Assembly (NCBI GenBank): GCA_945900775.1
Contig: CAMDJP010000013.1
Coordinates: forward strand, 1 to 59,906
Reading direction: 5' to 3'
DNA from: Akkermansia muciniphila
GTDB taxonomy: Bacteria > Verrucomicrobiota > Verrucomicrobiia > Limisphaerales > SIAT01
Length of the DNA: 59,906 bases
In this document: positions 25,421 to 32,943 of the stretch, in pieces
Numbering within the stretch: position 1 is the stretch's first letter
How the letters are laid out: each line of letters opens with the position of its first letter
Notes under the pieces: generated by a model
Told to the model about the DNA's origin: nothing
Seen by the model: the letters and a program-made list of their open reading frames with translations, nothing else
Databases searched by the model: none
Program-made: the position numbers and the translations under genes

Positions 25421-26517
25421 ACACGAGTACGCCCCGCGTCTTCATCGCGGCCACGCGGCAGAACGACGGCAAGACTACCACATCCCTCGGCCTGCTCGCA
25501 GCGCTGCAGAAAATCCACGCGCGAATCGGCTACATCAAGCCGGTCGGCCAGCGCTACGTCGAAATCGCCAAGCATAAGATTGACGAAGACACCGTCTTGA
25601 TGGACCGCGTATACGGCCTCAACTGCCCGCTCGACGCGATGAGCCCTCTGGCCATCTCGCCCGAATTCACCCGCCGCTACATCGAATCCGCCAACAGTGC
25701 CCCGCTGGTCGCCCAGCTTCAGAAGGCCTTCGACCGCGTCGCGTGGGAGAAGGACTTCGTCCTGTGCGAAGGTTCCGGCCACGCCGGCGTCGGTTCGGTG
25801 TTCGACATGTCCAACGCTCGCGTGGCGAAGGTGCTCGGCGCCAAGGCCGTCATTGTCACACAAGGCGGCATCGGCCGACCGATCGATGAGGTCGCTATTA
25901 ACCACGCCCTCTTCGAAAAGGAGGGCGTTGAGGTCATTGGCGTCATTCTCAACAAGGTCTTGCCCGAGAAGCTCGACCACATCGCCGACTTTGCCCGACG
26001 CGGCCTAAAGCGCAAGGGGCTGGAGCTTCTCGGCGTACTGCCCCACCAAGCACTGCTCACTTATCCCACAGTCGCCTCGATTCAGGAGGAACTATCCGCC
26101 GAGGAACTGAATCGAACGCAACATCTGAGTAACCTCGTCCGCGAGGTCGTCATCGGCGCAATGAGTGTCGAAAACGCCCGCCGATACTTCAAACCCGGCG
26201 TTCTCCTCATCACCCCTGGAGACCGCGAGGATATCATCCTCTCCGCCAGCACCGTGATGCTCGATGACGAGAACACCCTTGCTGGCATCGTCCTCACTGG
26301 CGGTCTTCGCCCCGGCACCAACGTGCTCAAGATTCTCCGCGACGTCCCCTACCCCGTTCTACTCGCCCAGGAAGACAGCTACCAAATCGCCTCCAAGGTA
26401 CACGACCTGACCGTCAAGACCCGCCCCGGCGATACCGAAAAGATTTCCGTCATCCGCGAACTCGTGGCCAAGCATGTTGACCTAAAAAAACTTCTCGCCG
26501 CGCTCGTCACTCGCTGA
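25417..26517 (+). CDS. BioD-like/DRTGG-domain protein (Pta N-terminal-like)
   Basis: 366 residues. The N-terminal P-loop domain has AATRQNDGKTTTSLGLLA (residues about 10-27), then the BioD-type segment IGYIKPVGQRY and CEGSGHAGVG near 127. The C-terminal half is a DRTGG domain (about 215-330; ENARRYFKPGVLLITPGDRED), which in long phosphotransacetylases and in CBS-PPase is a regulatory module. The ATGA overlap with pta and the matching domain content suggest it acts with the phosphotransacetylase, perhaps as an ATP- or NADH-sensing regulatory subunit; this role is inference. BioD itself (dethiobiotin synthase) is unlikely because DRTGG is absent from BioD. Confidence 0.85.
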   Translation: MNTSTPRVFIAATRQNDGKTTTSLGLLAALQKIHARIGYIKPVGQRYVEIAKHKIDEDTVLMDRVYGLNCPLDAMSPLAISPEFTRRYIESANSAPLVAQLQKAFDRVAWEKDFVLCEGSGHAGVGSVFDMSNARVAKVLGAKAVIVTQGGIGRPIDEVAINHALFEKEGVEVIGVILNKVLPEKLDHIADFARRGLKRKGLELLGVLPHQALLTYPTVASIQEELSAEELNRTQHLSNLVREVVIGAMSVENARRYFKPGVLLITPGDREDIILSASTVMLDDENTLAGIVLTGGLRPGTNVLKILRDVPYPVLLAQEDSYQIASKVHDLTVKTRPGDTEKISVIRELVAKHVDLKKLLAALVTR

Positions 26518-26543
26518 CGGCGATCCATCGCTCATTGAACCCG

Positions 26544-27638
26544 ATGAAACTCCCGCTCAATCCCGCACTCGCAAATCTCGCCGTCTACCTGCCTGGACGG
26601 CCCATCGCCGAGGTCGCCCGCGAACTGAACCTCGACCCCGCCAGCATCATCAAACTCGCCTCGAATGAGAACCCGCTCGGCCCTTCTCCTAAAGCGCTCG
26701 AAGCGATGCGCCACGCGATCTCATCCACGCATCTTTACCCCGACGGAAGCGCATTTTATCTCAAGCAGAAGCTCGCCGATAAACTCGGCGTCGCCCCCGC
26801 GAATCTCGTTCTCGGCAATGGTTCCAACGAGATCATCGAATTCGTCGGTCGCGCCCTCCTCGCCTCCGGCGACAACATCGTCGTCTCGCAGTACTGTTTC
26901 GCTATCTACCCCATCATCGCGCGGATGATGGGCGCCGATGTCATCACCGTCCCTGCCCGTGATTACGGCCATGACCTGCGAGTGATGACTCGCGCCATTA
27001 CGCCGCGTACGAAAATCATTTTCGTCGCCAACCCGAATAACCCCACCGGCACGCGCGCGCCCGAGGCCGACGTGGTCGAACTAATCAACAACGTCCCGCC
27101 CCATGTCCTGCTCGTCATGGACGAGGCGTACATCGAGTTCCTTGAACATCCGGTGGACCTACTCCCACTCGTGCGCCGAGGTGATTTTCCGAACCTCATC
27201 CTGATGCGCACCTTTTCGAAAATCTTCGGACTCGCCGGTCTACGACTCGGTTACGGCATCGGCCATCCCGACCTCGTTCTCGCGCTAGAGAAGATCCGTC
27301 AGCCATTCAACGCCAACTCTCTCGCTCAGGCCGCCGCCCTCGCCGCGCTGGGCGATGGCGAGCACATCGCCCGCACCCGCCACATCAACACACAGGGCCT
27401 CGAGTTCTACACGCTCGCCTTCCGCCAGATGGGTCTCGAGTTCGTCCCCTCGCACGCCAACTTCATCCTCGTGCGGGTCGGCGACGGCCAGCGCGTCTTC
27501 AACGAACTTCAGAAACTTGGCGTCATCACCCGCTCGATGGCCAGCTATCAACTCCCTGAATGGGTGCGGATCTCCGTGGGTACCGCTGCCGAGAATACCC
27601 GTTGCCTCACCGCACTGCGCACAGTGTTGGGTAAATGA
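26544..27638 (+). CDS. hisC: Histidinol-phosphate aminotransferase
   Basis: 364 residues; an upstream TTG at 26535 is the alternative start. A fold-type I PLP enzyme: LASNENPLGPSPKA near 35, a GNGSNEIIEFV segment near 90, FVANPNNPTGT near 160, VMDEAYIEF near 190 and the Schiff-base lysine in RTFSKIFGLAGLRLGYG near 220. It transaminates imidazole acetol-phosphate with glutamate in histidine synthesis; some members also act on aromatic amino acids. It lies in a rightward series pta-BioD-like-hisC-argA, but no other his gene is present. Confidence 0.94.
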   Translation: MKLPLNPALANLAVYLPGRPIAEVARELNLDPASIIKLASNENPLGPSPKALEAMRHAISSTHLYPDGSAFYLKQKLADKLGVAPANLVLGNGSNEIIEFVGRALLASGDNIVVSQYCFAIYPIIARMMGADVITVPARDYGHDLRVMTRAITPRTKIIFVANPNNPTGTRAPEADVVELINNVPPHVLLVMDEAYIEFLEHPVDLLPLVRRGDFPNLILMRTFSKIFGLAGLRLGYGIGHPDLVLALEKIRQPFNANSLAQAAALAALGDGEHIARTRHINTQGLEFYTLAFRQMGLEFVPSHANFILVRVGDGQRVFNELQKLGVITRSMASYQLPEWVRISVGTAAENTRCLTALRTVLGK

Positions 27639-27728
27639 GGTGAAGAGTTTTCAGTTGAATCGCCGGCGAACCTCTCCTTATCTTGTAGCCGGTGCTGGAG
27701 GTTCCGGCCCTGAACTGGACACGACAAA

Positions 27729-29018
27729 GTGAAACCGACTGATCTGCGGGGCATCCTGCAATACATCCCGCGCTTCCGCGAGAAGACCTTCGTCATCAGT
27801 GTCGACGGCGGGGTCGTCACGAACGAGAACTTCGCCAACATCCTCTTGGACGTGGCAGTGCTCCGTTCGCTAAACATCCGTGTCGTGCTCGTCCACGGCG
27901 CCGCCGCGCAGATCGCCTCGCTCGCTAAGGAGAAGAAAATCGCCGCCTCGGACATCGAAGGCACCGGCGTGACCGACGACGCCACTCTCAAACTCGCCCT
28001 CACCGCGGCCAATCGGCTGACGCACGAGATCCTCGAAGGTCTCTCCGCGAACGATCTCCGCGCCGCCTGCACGAACGGCATCATCGCTCACCCCATGGGT
28101 ATTCTCGGCGGTGTCGATCACCTCTTCACCGGCAAGGTCGAGCGCGTGGACATCGAGTTGCTGCAGACTCTCCTCTCGCAAGCCATCGTCCCCGTTGTGC
28201 CGCCACTCGGCTTCGATGGCGACGGCAAGACCTACCGCGTCAACTCCGACGGCGTCGCCACTGCACTCGCCGATGCCTTGAAGGCCGTGAAGCTCATCTT
28301 CATCACCACGCACGACGGACTTGTCGCGCAGGGCCAGCTTATCCGGCAGATGCTCGTCGCCGATCTGGAAAAGAAACTCGCCGAGAACAAAGGTCTCTTC
28401 GCGAACGGCATGCTCTCCAAAGCCCAGCACGCCATCGCCGCTTGCAAAGCCGGCGTCCAGCGCGTTCACATCATCAATGGCTGCGAGGATGAAGGGCTGC
28501 TCGCCGAGGTTTTCTCCAATGAAGGCATCGGCACACTCATCTACGCCAATGAATACCAAGCCGTCCGGCGCGCGCTGAAGAAGGACGTTCGCCACATTCT
28601 CCAGCTCATCAAAGGCTCCGTCGAGAGCGAGGAACTGGTCAAACGTACCCACGCCAGTGTCGAGAAGCAGCTCGGCGACTATTACATCTTCGAAATCGAC
28701 AAGAATCCCGTCGCCTGCATCGCCCTGCACCTCTATCCCGAAGCGAAAAAAGGCGAGCTCGCGTGCCTTTACGTCAAAGCTTCCCACGAGAATCAGGGTA
28801 TCGGCCGCAAGCTGATCCAGTTCGTTGAGAACAAGGCCCGCGAGCTAAACCTCGCCGAACTCCTCACCCTCTCCACGCAGGCGTTCACTTATTTCCAATC
28901 CAAAGGCGGCTTCATCGAAGGCACCTCCGACGACCTCCCACCTGCCCGGCGCGAGAAATACGACGCCAGCGGTCGCCACTCCAAGGTCCTCGTCAAGAAA
29001 CTCGCCAAGCCCGTCTGA
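27729..29018 (+). CDS. argA: Amino-acid N-acetyltransferase (acetylglutamate synthase)
   Basis: 429 residues from a GTG start, close to E. coli ArgA (443). The N-terminal amino-acid-kinase-like domain includes VISVDGGVVTNENFAN near 20, VLVHGAAAQI near 54 and VNSDGVATALADAL near 170. The C-terminal GNAT domain (about 290-429) has LACLYVKASHENQGIGRKLI, where the acetyl-CoA pyrophosphate loop QGIGRK is intact. It makes N-acetylglutamate, the first step of arginine synthesis. It starts 90 nt after hisC and is followed 4 nt later by the L,D-transpeptidase gene. Confidence 0.95.
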   Translation: MKPTDLRGILQYIPRFREKTFVISVDGGVVTNENFANILLDVAVLRSLNIRVVLVHGAAAQIASLAKEKKIAASDIEGTGVTDDATLKLALTAANRLTHEILEGLSANDLRAACTNGIIAHPMGILGGVDHLFTGKVERVDIELLQTLLSQAIVPVVPPLGFDGDGKTYRVNSDGVATALADALKAVKLIFITTHDGLVAQGQLIRQMLVADLEKKLAENKGLFANGMLSKAQHAIAACKAGVQRVHIINGCEDEGLLAEVFSNEGIGTLIYANEYQAVRRALKKDVRHILQLIKGSVESEELVKRTHASVEKQLGDYYIFEIDKNPVACIALHLYPEAKKGELACLYVKASHENQGIGRKLIQFVENKARELNLAELLTLSTQAFTYFQSKGGFIEGTSDDLPPARREKYDASGRHSKVLVKKLAKPV

Positions 29019-29022
29019 CCAA

Positions 29023-29574
29023 GTGCCGCCGCTGGCCTCAGCCACGCTCCCCGCCGAACTGAGCGCCGCCGTTGCGCGGCTCGCCGTGCCGCTCACGCCG
29101 CATGTCGTCGTCGTGCACGTAGCCGCCCAGACGGCCGAGTTATTCAGCTGTTCTCCGACCGGCGACACTCTTCTCCGCGCGATGCGCTGCTCCACCTCGC
29201 GCGTCGGCACTGGGCAGGCGAAGGATTCCAACCGTACGCCGCTCGGGCTGCATCGCGTGGCCGAGAAGATCGGCAAAGGCGAGCCGGTCGGCATGGTCTT
29301 CAAAGCGCGCCAACCGGTCGGGATGGAAATCACCGGCAACCCAGCCACGGCCATCACCACGCGAATTCTCTGGCTCGACGGGCTTGAGCCAGGGTTCAAC
29401 CGCGACGGCGACGTGGACACGCACGCGCGTTACATCTACATCCACGGCACGGGCGATGAGGAGACAATCGGCCAGCCGGTCTCCGCGGGCTGCATCCATC
29501 TCGCCGCGGCCGATCTCGTGCCGCTCTTCGACACGGTCGCCAGCGGCACGCTGGTCTGGATTGAAGAACGCTGA
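29023..29574 (+). CDS. L,D-transpeptidase (YkuD domain)
   Basis: 183 residues from a GTG. The YkuD catalytic motif is intact: YIYIHGTGDEETIG then SAGCIHLAAADLV, that is HG...SxGC(I)H with the nucleophilic Cys. These enzymes form meso-DAP-DAP cross-links or attach lipoproteins to peptidoglycan in the periplasm. No N-terminal signal peptide or membrane helix is visible before the domain (starting near residue 25), so either export is by an unusual route, the true start is upstream, or the product acts inside. It is 4 nt from argA. Confidence 0.85.
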   Translation: MPPLASATLPAELSAAVARLAVPLTPHVVVVHVAAQTAELFSCSPTGDTLLRAMRCSTSRVGTGQAKDSNRTPLGLHRVAEKIGKGEPVGMVFKARQPVGMEITGNPATAITTRILWLDGLEPGFNRDGDVDTHARYIYIHGTGDEETIGQPVSAGCIHLAAADLVPLFDTVASGTLVWIEER

Positions 29575-29599
29575 AGGGGAGGCGGTTTGCGCCCGGCAC

Positions 29600-29627
29600 T
29601 TTTGCCTTTTGCCTTTCGCGGTTTGGC
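29600..29627 (+). repeat. Heptamer array upstream of proA
   Basis: TTTTGCC, TTTTGCC, TTTCGCG, GTTTGGC in phase, 14 nt before the proA start, preceded by CGGCAC as at the recG array. Confidence 0.7.
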
Positions 29628-29640
29628 TTAACGTCTCCAC

Positions 29641-30927
29641 ATGACTCTGAACGAGCAGATGACGGGACTGGCGCGGGACGCCAAGTCCGCCTCGCGTGCG
29701 CTGGCGCAGCTCACTACCGCCGAGAAGAACACCTGCCTGCTCGCCATGGCGGACGCTATCGCGAGGAACACCGCCGCCATTCAGGCCGCCAATGGGCTCG
29801 ATATGGAGGCAAGCTGTGCAACGGGAATTTCCAGTGCCATGCTCGACCGCCTCAAGCTCGACGACAAACGCCTCGCCGCCATGGCTGGCGGTCTGCGGGA
29901 GGTTGCCGCGTTGCCCGACCCCGTCGGCCGCACCCTCGACGACCGCACACGCCCAAATGGCTTGCGTCTCCAGAAAATCGCCACCCCCATTGGTGTCGTC
30001 GTGATCATCTACGAGTCGCGCCCGAACGTGACCGCTGATGCCGCGAGCCTGTGCTTCAAGACCGGCAACGCCACGATCCTGCGCGGCGGCAAGGAAGCCT
30101 TGCACTCGAACACCGTCATCGCCGAAACAATGGTCGCCGCCGGTCGGGCTGCACTGGGGGAGCGTTTCCCCGCGCACGCAATTCAAGTCGTGCCCACCAC
30201 CGACCGCGAGGCCATCCCCGCCCTGCTCTCGCTCACGCAATACGTGGACCTCTGCATGCCCCGCGGCGGCGAGGGCCTCATCCGCGCCGTAGCCGAGTGC
30301 AGCAAGGTGCCCGTCATCAAGCATTACAAGGGCGTCTGCCACGTCTTCGTCCACGCCGCCGCCGACCTCGCGATGGCCCACTCAATCGTGATGAACGCAA
30401 AGGTCCAGCGCCCCGCCGTCTGCAACGCAGCAGAGACACTGCTCGTCGACAAAGCTGTGGCGGAGAAATTCCTGCCCGCAATCGCTGGGAAACTATCCGA
30501 GAAAAACGTTGAGCTGCGCGCCAGCCCAGATGCGCTCGCGGTCCTTGCCCCGCTGAAAACTGGAAACTGGAAACTGAGCGCTGCGACGGAGCAGGACTGG
30601 TTCACCGAATACAACGACTACATCCTCAACGTCCGCGTCGTGGACGGCGTGCAGGGAGCGATTGACCACATCAACCACTACGGCTCCGCGCACAGCGACA
30701 GCATCGTGACGACGGACGAGACGGCGGCGCGGCAATTCCTCGCCGAGGTGGACAGCGCGGCGGTCTATTGGAACGCGAGCACGCGCTTCACCGATGGCGG
30801 GGAGTTCGGCATGGGCGCGGAAATCGGCATCAGCACCGACAAAATTGGCGCGCGCGGCCCGATGGGCCTGGATGAGTTGTGCACCTACAAATGGCTCGGG
30901 TTTGGCTCGGGCCAAGTGCGCGGCTGA
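29641..30927 (+). CDS. proA: Gamma-glutamyl phosphate reductase
   Basis: 428 residues (E. coli 417). The aldehyde-dehydrogenase fold shows TPIGVVVIIYESRPNVT near 118, a KTGNATILRGGKEA segment near 140, VPVIKHYKGVCHVFV near 222 and the catalytic Cys in VQRPAVCNAAETLL near 258. The C-terminal half has FTEYNDYILNVRVVDG near 322 and NASTRFTDGGEFGMGAEIG near 380. It reduces glutamyl-phosphate to the semialdehyde after ProB. Residues about 306-312 (KTGNWKL) are encoded by three tandem heptamers and appear as an insert relative to the family. TAACGT ends 6 nt before the ATG. Confidence 0.96.
   Translation: MTLNEQMTGLARDAKSASRALAQLTTAEKNTCLLAMADAIARNTAAIQAANGLDMEASCATGISSAMLDRLKLDDKRLAAMAGGLREVAALPDPVGRTLDDRTRPNGLRLQKIATPIGVVVIIYESRPNVTADAASLCFKTGNATILRGGKEALHSNTVIAETMVAAGRAALGERFPAHAIQVVPTTDREAIPALLSLTQYVDLCMPRGGEGLIRAVAECSKVPVIKHYKGVCHVFVHAAADLAMAHSIVMNAKVQRPAVCNAAETLLVDKAVAEKFLPAIAGKLSEKNVELRASPDALAVLAPLKTGNWKLSAATEQDWFTEYNDYILNVRVVDGVQGAIDHINHYGSAHSDSIVTTDETAARQFLAEVDSAAVYWNASTRFTDGGEFGMGAEIGISTDKIGARGPMGLDELCTYKWLGFGSGQVRG
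30557..30577 (+). repeat. Three AAACTGG heptamers inside proA
   Basis: AAACTGG, AAACTGG, AAACTGA in phase: 21 nt, a multiple of both 7 and 3, so the reading frame is kept. Confidence 0.85.
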
Positions 30928-30940
30928 GGACGAGCCCAGC

Positions 30941-32290
30941 ATGGGCATCAACAACGTGAACGCCGCCAGCCACAACACACCAGCCAACGCGGCGGACCGC
31001 GCACGATTCATCCGCGAGTCACTGCCCCTGGGCGGACTCTTCGCCGGACATGAATGGCATTTGGCAATGGATTCCTTCCCGCTCGGCCCCCAACTCGCGC
31101 GCGAACTGGAATCGCTCGGTCGCGTGCTGCTGCAGTTCTACCGCGCGGCGAATCTACTTCACCGACGCAGCGCCGAAGGCAAGCAGCCGGAGTGGGTCGC
31201 GCACCTCCTCGATCAAGGCAAGCCCGCCGCGCTCCTCGAACTGCAGCGCGATTCCGCGTTCAAGAACGACATTCCGCGCATCATTCGGCCCGACATTTTA
31301 CTCACCGAGGAAGGCTTCAGCATCACGGAACTGGACAGCGTCCCCGGTGGCATCGGCCTCACGGCGTGGTTGAACGAGACCTACTCGCGCGCTGGGACCA
31401 CGGTGACTGGTGGCGCCACGGGGATGCTCGATGGCTTCGCTGGCATATTCGGCGACGCCTCGCGCGTCCACCTCGTCGTCTCTGAAGAGTCAGCCACGTA
31501 CCGACCGGAAATGGAGTGGCTGGCCGGGCGGCTGGACAGTTCAAAGTTCATGGTTCAAGACTCAAAGTTCGAAGGCTTCGCCGACGACGACGCTGTTTAC
31601 CGCTTCTTCGAGCTGTTCGACCTCGCGAACGTGCCGACCTCGCGGGCCATCTTCGAACGCGCACGGGAGAAGCGGCTTCAGCTGACGCCGCCGGCCAAGC
31701 CGCTCTTCGAAGAGAAACTCCTCTTCGCCCTGCTCTGGAACCGCAACCTGCGGCCATTTTGGCGAGAGCATCTTGGTGAGTCGTTCCTCGAGCGCCTCCT
31801 ACGACATTTCCCGTACACGTGGGTGCTGGACCCTGCCCCGCTGCCGCCGCACGCGGGCATCCCGGAGCTGAACCTAACCGATTGGCAGCAGCTCAAGACT
31901 CTTTCGCAGCGCGAGCGGGAGCTGATTCTGAAAGTATCCGGGTTCTCTGAAAAGGCCTGGGGCGCGCGCGGCGTACATCTCGGAAGCGACCTCTCTCACG
32001 CGGATTGGAGCACGGCTGTGGACGAGGCTCTCGCCAGCTTTCCTCACTCGCCCCATGTCCTGCAGCGCTTCCACAAGCCGCGCCTCGTCCGGCACGAGTG
32101 GTTTGATTTTTCGGAAGATCGCGTGAAGACTCTAGAAGGGCGCGTGCGCCTCTGCCCGTACTATTTTGTCCATGGCGATGGCGATGCCGCGCGGACGGTG
32201 CTGGGCGGGGTGCTGGCAACGATTTGTCCGGCCGATAAGAAGATCATCCACGGGATGCGCGACGCGATTCTCACACCATGCAAAACATGA
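30941..32290 (+). CDS. Conserved hypothetical, possibly ATP-grasp-like
   Basis: 449 residues from the ATG at 30941, 13 nt after proA. The stretch GFSITELDSVPGGIGLTAWL (near 127) resembles the ITELDSRPGG segment of glutathionylspermidine-synthase-type ATP-grasp enzymes, and the tail CPYYFVHGDGDAARTVLGGV with CPADKKIIHGM could supply the end of such a fold. A tetra-helical middle (EEKLLFALLWNRNLRPFW near 265) and a LKVSGFSEKAWGARGVHLGS loop near 340 are also visible. No definite catalytic residues can be assigned. Residues about 200-211 (SSKFMVQDSKFE) are encoded by a heptamer array. It overlaps marC by 13 nt. Confidence 0.8.
   Translation: MGINNVNAASHNTPANAADRARFIRESLPLGGLFAGHEWHLAMDSFPLGPQLARELESLGRVLLQFYRAANLLHRRSAEGKQPEWVAHLLDQGKPAALLELQRDSAFKNDIPRIIRPDILLTEEGFSITELDSVPGGIGLTAWLNETYSRAGTTVTGGATGMLDGFAGIFGDASRVHLVVSEESATYRPEMEWLAGRLDSSKFMVQDSKFEGFADDDAVYRFFELFDLANVPTSRAIFERAREKRLQLTPPAKPLFEEKLLFALLWNRNLRPFWREHLGESFLERLLRHFPYTWVLDPAPLPPHAGIPELNLTDWQQLKTLSQRERELILKVSGFSEKAWGARGVHLGSDLSHADWSTAVDEALASFPHSPHVLQRFHKPRLVRHEWFDFSEDRVKTLEGRVRLCPYYFVHGDGDAARTVLGGVLATICPADKKIIHGMRDAILTPCKT
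31539..31573 (+). repeat. Five degenerate heptamers in the ATP-grasp-like gene
   Basis: GTTCAAA, GTTCATG, GTTCAAG, ACTCAAA, GTTCGAA in phase, 35 nt in all, read as SKFMVQDSKFE. Unlike the 21-nt arrays, 35 nt is not a multiple of three, so an insertion would need a compensating change. Confidence 0.8.
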
Positions 32291-32919
32291 ACGAGCTCTG
32301 GCAATACACGCTGCTGGCGCTCAGTTCGCTGTTTGTCATCATCGATCCCTTCGCCTCGATTCCGGCATTCGTGGCGATGACGCCCCAGGATACGCCAAAA
32401 GAACGCGCTCGGATGGCGCGACTCGCCTGCCTCGTGGCGGCGGGCGTCCTGCTCGGCTTCGCGTTCCTCGGCGAATATGTTTTCCGCTTTCTCGGCATCA
32501 CCATTCCAGCATTCAAGATGGCCGGTAGCATCGTGCTGCTCCTGGTGGCTTTAGATATGTTGCGCGCGAAACGCTCGGCGCTGGTGGAAACGAGCGAGGA
32601 GACCGAGGCCGGTGCGGAGAAGGATGACATCGCCATCACGCCGCTGGCTGTGCCGATGCTCGCCGGACCCGGGGCGATTACCACGGCTATTCTGCTACAG
32701 AATGAGGCGAAGTCCTTCGACCAAAAGATCGCGCTGGCACTGAGCATCGTCGCGGTGCTCGCGCTGAGCTACTTGGTATTGCGGCTCTCGGCGAAGGGCG
32801 CGGGGTGGCTCAGTCCAATCGCCCTGAAAATCACGACTCGCATCATGGGTCTGATGCTGGCGGCATTGGCGTGCCAGTTCATGTTCGACGCGTTGAAGGA
32901 ATTCAAAGCCAAGCTCTGA
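32278..32919 (+). CDS. MarC-family integral membrane protein
   Basis: 213 residues with six membrane helices: about 8-30, 42-62, 70-90, 120-140, 148-168 and 185-205. The MarC/UPF0056 signature is clear: LFVIIDPFASIPAFVAMTP near 20, MAGSIVLLLVALDML near 80 and PLAVPMLAGPGAITTAI near 122. The family was once linked to antibiotic resistance, a link now considered unsupported; the transported substrate is unknown. Start could be at 32278 or the ATG 9 nt later (MNELWQY). It overlaps the preceding gene by 13 nt. Confidence 0.93.
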   Translation: MQNMNELWQYTLLALSSLFVIIDPFASIPAFVAMTPQDTPKERARMARLACLVAAGVLLGFAFLGEYVFRFLGITIPAFKMAGSIVLLLVALDMLRAKRSALVETSEETEAGAEKDDIAITPLAVPMLAGPGAITTAILLQNEAKSFDQKIALALSIVAVLALSYLVLRLSAKGAGWLSPIALKITTRIMGLMLAALACQFMFDALKEFKAKL

Positions 32920-32943
32920 ACCGGAGCCGCGCCCGCGGGGTGC

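Noticed and set aside
29140-30381. 413-codon minus-strand open frame
   Set aside because: It lies antisense to the L,D-transpeptidase and proA, both with intact catalytic motifs.
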